Shown piece after piece: positions 53,477 through 64,000 of a DNA stretch of 64,000 nucleotides. Within the stretch, counting starts at the first letter, position 1; every line of letters begins with the position of its first letter. The translations under genes and the position numbers were made by a program. Origin of the DNA: Brugia malayi. Its lineage: Eukaryota > Nematoda > Chromadorea > Rhabditida > Onchocercidae. The DNA is taken from positions 14,504,721 through 14,568,720 of the forward strand of contig NW_025062479.1 in assembly GCF_000002995.4 (NCBI RefSeq), given 5' to 3'. The notes below the pieces were generated by a model. That model had not been told where the DNA came from, made no database searches, and saw nothing but the letters and a program-made list of their open reading frames with translations.

Positions 53477-56400
53477 TACAATAATAATAAAAGTAAATTT
53501 TTTCAAAAAAAAAAAATTAAACTATTCCTACGTAATTTTTCATGCATTCTCTTTACGCGTTTTTTTCTTTTTGTACAAAAATGATAAAAAGTTAATTTTC
53601 AAAAAAAAAAAAAAAAAGATTAAACTATTCTAACGTAATTTCCTTAAGTAATTACGTGCCTTTTTTCTTTTGAAAATTTATTAATAACAGTAATAAATGA
53701 ATGAAATATAATAGGATGTTGCGTATCATGTTTAATTCCAATTACGGATCAACATTTTCTGTTAATGAATGAACAAAGTTGGCACTATGAATGTTTACGG
53801 TGCTGTTTATGTCATTGCTCATTACATAATGCATCAACATGCTATTATAAAAATGGAATGGTACTTTGTCGTGATGACTATCTCGCGTAAGAAATTTACT
53901 TATTATCAATACATCATATATCGTTATCATAAAAATATCATTATCATTATTATAAAAAAAAGAAATGCATTTGAATAAAAAGTTTAAATGTGTTGTATAA
54001 ACTATTCAGTATTTAATTATGAACGCTTATTTAGAATATGTACATATACACACTTTTATAACTTTGTTATACATAAATAAAAGTTAACATTTAAATAAAA
54101 TTAATTACATTTGTTGAAATATTTCTTAGCCGTCATATTAACTCATATTATTAAAATATCATATTAATTATTAAAAGATAATTAATTACTCGTGTAATTT
54201 TGTAAGATAATTATTTTTTTAAATAGAATAAAATAAAATAATTGTTAAATTATTTACAGTAAATATGGTAAACGTTGTGAACGATGTGCTATCATTTTAT
54301 GTGATGAAGATATTGTTATGCGTGCTAATGATGCAATTTTTCATTTGGAATGCTTTACGTGTTACGTCTGTTCCATACCACTTCAACCAAGTGAATTATT
54401 TATAATGGGTTGTAATGGAACATTATATTGTAATGGTGATAATTTTTTTTTTCACTATTTTCATTTTTAAATTTTATTTTTTTTTAAACTCATATTTAAA
54501 TTGGTTATTTCATCATAAAATAGATGCTATCAGCAAAATAATTAACATTAACACATTTCAAATAATAAAAATATGAATGTTCATAATCATTAAGGAGGGA
54601 GTTTTGAAAAATCACGACGAATGATTTTTAAAATAAATTAATTTCCAAATTAATGAATTAATTTCAAAATGCCATTATTTCCACTTGTATTAATGATTAG
54701 GAAGAAATGAATAGCAGGTTTAAGATATTTGCGATACAAGTTATTGATATTAGAAAAATGAAATTAAATAATTTAAAATACTTTTTCATAAAAAAAAAAG
54801 ATATTAGTAAGTAAAAATTATGATATGCATTTTTAGTCAGTAATTCAGTTAGGAAATGATATTCAGGTTTCAGCGCACTTTGGTGCAATCAATCCTACAA
54901 ATGATGATAATTCTTTACGAACAACCGCTTCATCTGAAATTTCACTGATAGGAGGGAAAGAACGATGTCGAAAGTGGAGAAAGTCAACCGATGATATCGA
55001 AAGTACCACCGATAGTATTGGTTGGCATTGGTGTTTTTTAATTGATTTTTTTCATTTGCGAAAAAAATCTTTCATCCTTCTAGAAAATAGCAAATATTAT
55101 TTGTTTATTTATTTGAACTGATAATAAGCAAGTGTGACACGACAAGAAAGCATAAGACTTTGCGCCTTTAAAGATATCAATTAAAATTTTTAATTAATAG
55201 AAAAATGATTACATGTATATCCATTTAAATATTTACATTATCATTTGTTTTTTTTTTAATGCAAATTTTATCACTCATTCATATGATTTGTTGTCAAACA
55301 ATTGCTAAAAAACAATTCATTTTATTAATTTTTTTGATGAACATCGGAATAGATATGTCCCTTTTTTTTTTGTTTGTCAATTTTGTTTTCGGAAAAAAAA
55401 AATCTATCAATTATCTTTTCTTTAAAGAGAAAGCGAAACTTAACTTAAACTTTGTTATAATTTTGGGATAAAAATGAGAAATCTGCAAAGGAAAAGGAAA
55501 AGCGAGAGAGGTAAAATTTAAGGAATGGATGTTTCAAGTTAATGTAATTTTAAATTATAATTTTAAAAATGTAAGATTTAGAAATGTAATGAAAGCTATG
55601 AAAGATTGATATCATATGGATGAGCAAATTTACACAGAGCTACCGTATCTAAGCGCTAATTGGAGGATGAATGTGACAGAAAGCATTGACTCTTGCTAAT
55701 GTATTCAAAAAGAGTCGCTTTGTTCCTTGAAGAGGAGCAGAGTTAGTGCTAACTTAGCTACGAAACTCGAAATAACATTTATTACTTATTCCAATTATTT
55801 CTAAGAGAAATACTACAGTATGCATCTAAGAGCATCCTTTATTGCAGAAAACAACAAAAATTGTTAGGTTACATAGAGCTTTGCATAATTTCTAATTATG
55901 TAAATAAATTCTAATTATGCAAATTACATATAACATTATTTTTGAAATGATACCAAATCATCAGCAAAATCTTACATGATTAAAAAATTCGAACAGATAA
56001 TTAGATATTTGACGATAGGTTTTAGATCGATTTCATCTCGTACATACTTGTTGTAAACGTTTGCTATTTGAGAAATTATTAATGGGACGTATTTAATAAT
56101 AATTAATAGTAATAGTAAATAATACTAATATTACTACTAATAATAATAATAGTAATAATAATAATAATGATAATAATAATAGTAATAATAACAATAATAA
56201 TAATGATTAGTATTCTTTGTTATGCATGATTCTTTCGGAAATCAAGCTATATTAATTTAACTTTTCTGATCTATATTTATTTTTGTACCATTATGAAATT
56301 TTCTTATTATGTTGCATTATCTTTGCAATTTTTTTTCCAAAAGTAAGTATATTTAGAAAGTGCAGTTAATATAGTTGGTGAAAGATTATAAGTTTTTTCT

Positions 56401-57508
56401 TTCTTTCTTATTGAAATATTTAAAAATAGAAGGAAAAAATGAAAGGAATTATAGACTGTGTTGAAGAAGAAGCGTTAAGTATAACGCATAAATCAAAACG
56501 AATGCGTACCAGTTTTAAGCATCATCAATTGAGAACAATGAAAAGTTATTTCAATTTAAATCATAATCCAGATGCTAAAGATTTGAAACAATTAGCACAA
56601 AGAACTGGTCTTACAAAAAGGGTTTTACAGGTGATTTTTTGTTCAGAATTTTATTTTAAATCTTGACAATTCCATTTAAAATTTTGCAATAAAGTTAATA
56701 TAGTCTAAGTACCACTTGAAAAAATGAGAATTTTTTGAAAAAAACTATACAACATACTGCATGGAATTATGATAATGTGTGAAATACTACTTATAATTAT
56801 TTAATATTATTCGTATTATTTATAATTATTATTTAACAATATTATCAAATTTAACACTTGTTTTAGGTTTGGTTTCAAAATGCTCGAGCAAAATTTCGTC
56901 GTAATAGTATACAATGTCGTGAAACATCCAGTAATTCACCACATGTACCATCACTTCCAAGTACTACCTTCAACGAACCAATTGAACCGGTTTTTTTCTT
57001 TTTTTTTTTTTTAAATTATTTAGAAAAAAAAAAAAAAATGCAAAGCATAAAATTGACGAATCTAAATTGATTACTAATTAGCACAAAGAAACTGGAAAAT
57101 ATTTTAAATTTAATCTCACTATTACTTTATGTAAGCTATTACATAAAGCATATTGGAAAACTTTCTTACATAACATACCTTAAGGAACAGATTTAACTTA
57201 AATTTCATTCTATAATTTCATAGGAATGATAAATTTTCATAATTATTTGTTATTGTAGATATTTTTAATTTTGTATTCAAATTATTAAATTTCAGATAAC
57301 ATGCGGTTCAGTAGGTGATTCTATGGAAGAATCATGGCAAACATCAGTAAGTCCGGAAGAGGGAAGTCAACGAGATGAACATTCCGGTAGCTCAAACGAT
57401 GACAACGAATTAAATAATGGTAAAACTGAAACTGAAAAAAGCGGCTGTATTAGTTCATCAGAAAAATCATTGGCTGAATATTTTGAAACAGATCAAACAA
57501 TGTTGTAA
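53235..57508 (+). CDS. ttx-3: LIM-homeodomain transcription factor, apterous/LHX2/9 (TTX-3) type
   Basis: Seven exons join in phase: 53235-53340, 53715-53886, 54260-54435, 54874-55020, 56455-56630, 56867-56989 and 57296-57508, encoding 370 residues. Two LIM zinc-finger domains come first: LIM1 from about residue 37 (CVSC, WHYECLRCCLC, LCRDDY) and LIM2 (CERC, FHLECFTCYVC, LYCNAH). A linker follows, then a homeodomain from about residue 213 (KRMRTSFKHHQLRTMKSYF, HNPDAKDLKQLAQRTGLTKR, VWFQNARAKFRRN), nearly identical to LHX2/9 and apterous. The C. elegans member, TTX-3, specifies AIY interneurons, so a neuronal selector role is likely. The Ser/Glu-rich tail ends YFETDQTML. The homeodomain-exon acceptor at 56454 was chosen because an upstream one (56429) would break the phase. 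One-to-one orthology with ttx-3 is inferred. Confidence 0.92.
56096..56207. repeat. AAT/AGT trinucleotide microsatellite
   Basis: An interrupted (AAT)n array of about 110 bases lies in the intron between the LIM and homeodomain exons. Confidence 0.85.
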
Positions 57509-59109
57509 AGTTTTGCGAAAAAAAAAAAAAAAAAAAAAAAAAAAAACATACACAATAATAAATTTTCTTCAAATCCTTTAACAATACTTTCGTTATGAAA
57601 AAGAAAAAATGAAATAAACAAATATCATTTGTCATGCCAAAAAAAAGAAAGAAAAAGACCGAAACTTTAATGAATAACAAAATGCAACCAATAAAGTTTC
57701 TCTTGAAAGCATCATTATTACAAGATTAAATTATGTAAATATATGGAATGATTTTGCATCCTTAAAAAGGTCACAAATTAAGCATTAATTAAGAATACCA
57801 AGCAGAAGATACCAATCAATATGATTACAGTAATGGTGAGAAAAAATTTTTTATAACATCTTTTTATTTTTAATATTTATTTAGTTCTATTCAATTTACA
57901 TGCGATATGTACAGAAATTTTAATGCATATCTAACAGATATTTAAGGTAAACAAAATCAGTTGGTAAAATTTTGAAATATTATCTATGAATCACTACGGT
58001 ATTTAGGCATCTAGAAGTAATAAACAATTTCTGATGAAATCTTCCCATATTAATTATTCCTTAAAATTCAGAAATTTATGAAAACATGATAATACAGAAA
58101 AATTAAAGGAACATATATGCTCATAATACTAAGCGACACTAACTATAAGCCCTTAATGAATTAAAATGATGAATTGCACCTGATGAAGTATTTGAAAACA
58201 ACAAAAAATGGCAATAAGCTCTATGCATTAGAAATGCTAAGGAGATGAAGAAAATTTAACGGATATTTAAAAGAAATATATTTCAAACGTTTAATTAAAA
58301 TTTGAAACTAACACATAAGATAAAAAACCCCGTTGGAAATTTCAAACATTAGCAGAAAATGAAACCAATGTACTTATAGGAGAATTTTAAACTAATTATT
58401 ACCATATATTTTTAAGTTACTATTTTTAAAAAAGTTTTGTTATTTCAGTACAATCTTCTTTCAAAAAGCTCATCTCCCATTTCTTCAAAACTATCAGTGT
58501 TTACTAATAAGTGAAATTCCTATTGCTTAAGTAAAATTATAACGAGTTAAAACAAACTGCTTATGCTATCTCATTTTATTCTTCAGAGATAATTTCATCG
58601 ATAATACGTATATTCTTCTGAGATTTTATAGAATGACCTTTCACAAATGCCTGAAAAAGAGTAAGCAATTCATGTGTATGTATATTTTGTTTTAACAAAT
58701 AATTAGTCTCAATATTTTCAAGGTATTACCTCTATGAACATCTCACATCAGTTGCAGGGATTCTATGCATACAAAAGAAGAGTGATTTTCATGACTACAT
58801 ATACCCTTTTTCGAGCTTTTAGAAAAATTCGAACGAAGGCATAAATATTTGGTGAAGTTAACTGCTTTGATAGAAATTGTTGATATTCATCAGTTTAAAA
58901 GAGATAAGATTTAAGTAAGGCAATTCAAAAAACACTTCGAAATTGGAATTAATTCGAATCTAACCACCTGAACTTAATTTTTGTAGGAAAACTTTTACAT
59001 GAAAGATTAGCAACTGTTAAGTCAAAATTAGAGTCCAGAAAGAAAAATGCTAAAAAAGAAACAATAAAATGCGGAAGATGAAAAAAAAAGAGATATGATA
59101 AAATTAACG
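57509..59109. other. Convergent intergenic region
   Basis: About 1.6 kb between the stops of the LIM-homeodomain gene (+) and the DEAD-box gene (-), so both 3' ends lie here. A 31-base A run starts just after the first stop (near 57520), and AATAAA occurs at 57690. No exon was found. Confidence 0.55.
57690..57695 (+). terminator. Candidate polyadenylation signal for the LIM-homeodomain gene
   Basis: AATAAA in ACCAATAAAG lies about 180 bases after the stop codon. Confidence 0.4.
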
Positions 59110-63840
<4,731 letters not shown>

Positions 63841-64000
63841 ACCTCTCGAAAATCTAAGAACAGACAAAACATAATAAGTAAAATTGTCCTCTCATCAAAA
63901 GGCAGAACAACTGGAACGAAATCATGTTACAAATAAATCATTCAGAATATGAGATTTATAAAATAAATTAATGTTAAAATCATTATTAGATTGAGAAGAA
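63841..64000. other. Window edge upstream of the helicase start
   Basis: Reading the minus strand, TTCTTAG ends just before 63853 and is followed by an in-frame stretch coding FSRG before the helicase ATG. This is either a trans-splice acceptor with a 13-nt leader or the start of an internal exon. Nothing else is seen. Confidence 0.5.

Noticed and set aside
56430..56454. Earlier acceptor (after 56429) for the homeodomain exon
   Set aside because: It would need a phase-0 donor, but the preceding exon ends in phase 1. The acceptor after 56454 fits the phase without adding an unseen exon.

Overview
The window looks like nuclear DNA of a nematode, most likely a filarial (Onchocercidae) worm. It is very AT-rich, and its genes are split into small exons by AT-rich introns. 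Splice acceptors are T-rich and end in TTTCAG or TTTTAG, often after pure T runs of 15-35 bases. Several encoded proteins are of nematode type: calponin-like CLIK repeats, an EndoU family ribonuclease and a TTX-3-like LIM homeodomain protein. The species is inferred, not read. All gene models below come from manual exon joining in which splice phases had to agree. No bacterial, phage or CRISPR content was seen.

Layout, left to right: 1-5396 has no recognisable gene. 5397-9126 (+) is a calponin-like repeat gene whose 5' end is unresolved. 13128-18154 (+) is a complete secreted EndoU ribonuclease; its 2.5 kb sixth intron carries a more GC-rich block with an antisense, frame-broken BEL/Pao-like pol relic. 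21884-24227 (+) and 26196-31144 (+) are two neighbouring genes for unrecognised secreted proteins with matching early intron phases, probably old tandem paralogues. An antisense tRNA-Leu(UAA) sits in an intron of the second. 33348-37184 (+) is a complete 12-exon ER alpha-1,2-mannosidase (GH47).

Next come three small nematode-type genes: 40035-41221 (+), a 112-residue multi-pass membrane protein; 42993-44851 (+), a membrane-anchored Lys/Glu-rich protein with duplicated exons; and 46296-48800 (+), a membrane-anchored Gly-rich protein with five copies of a DPNYQTLAG repeat. A 4.4 kb gene-free stretch then precedes a LIM-homeodomain gene of the apterous/LHX2/9/TTX-3 group at 53235-57508 (+). The window ends with a DDX3/Ded1/Vasa-type DEAD-box RNA helicase at 59110-63840 (-), which meets the LIM-homeodomain gene tail to tail and may continue upstream beyond the window.

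The genes do not form an obvious pathway: this is an ordinary mixed eukaryotic neighbourhood. The most distinctive signal is a recurring pattern of short local duplications lying across exon/intron junctions (calponin-like gene, first secreted gene, Lys/Glu-rich gene and DPNYQ gene). These create duplicate splice sites, ghost exons or repeat-bearing exons. The unrecognised secreted pair and the DPNYQ repeat gene are the best candidates for undescribed, lineage-specific biology.
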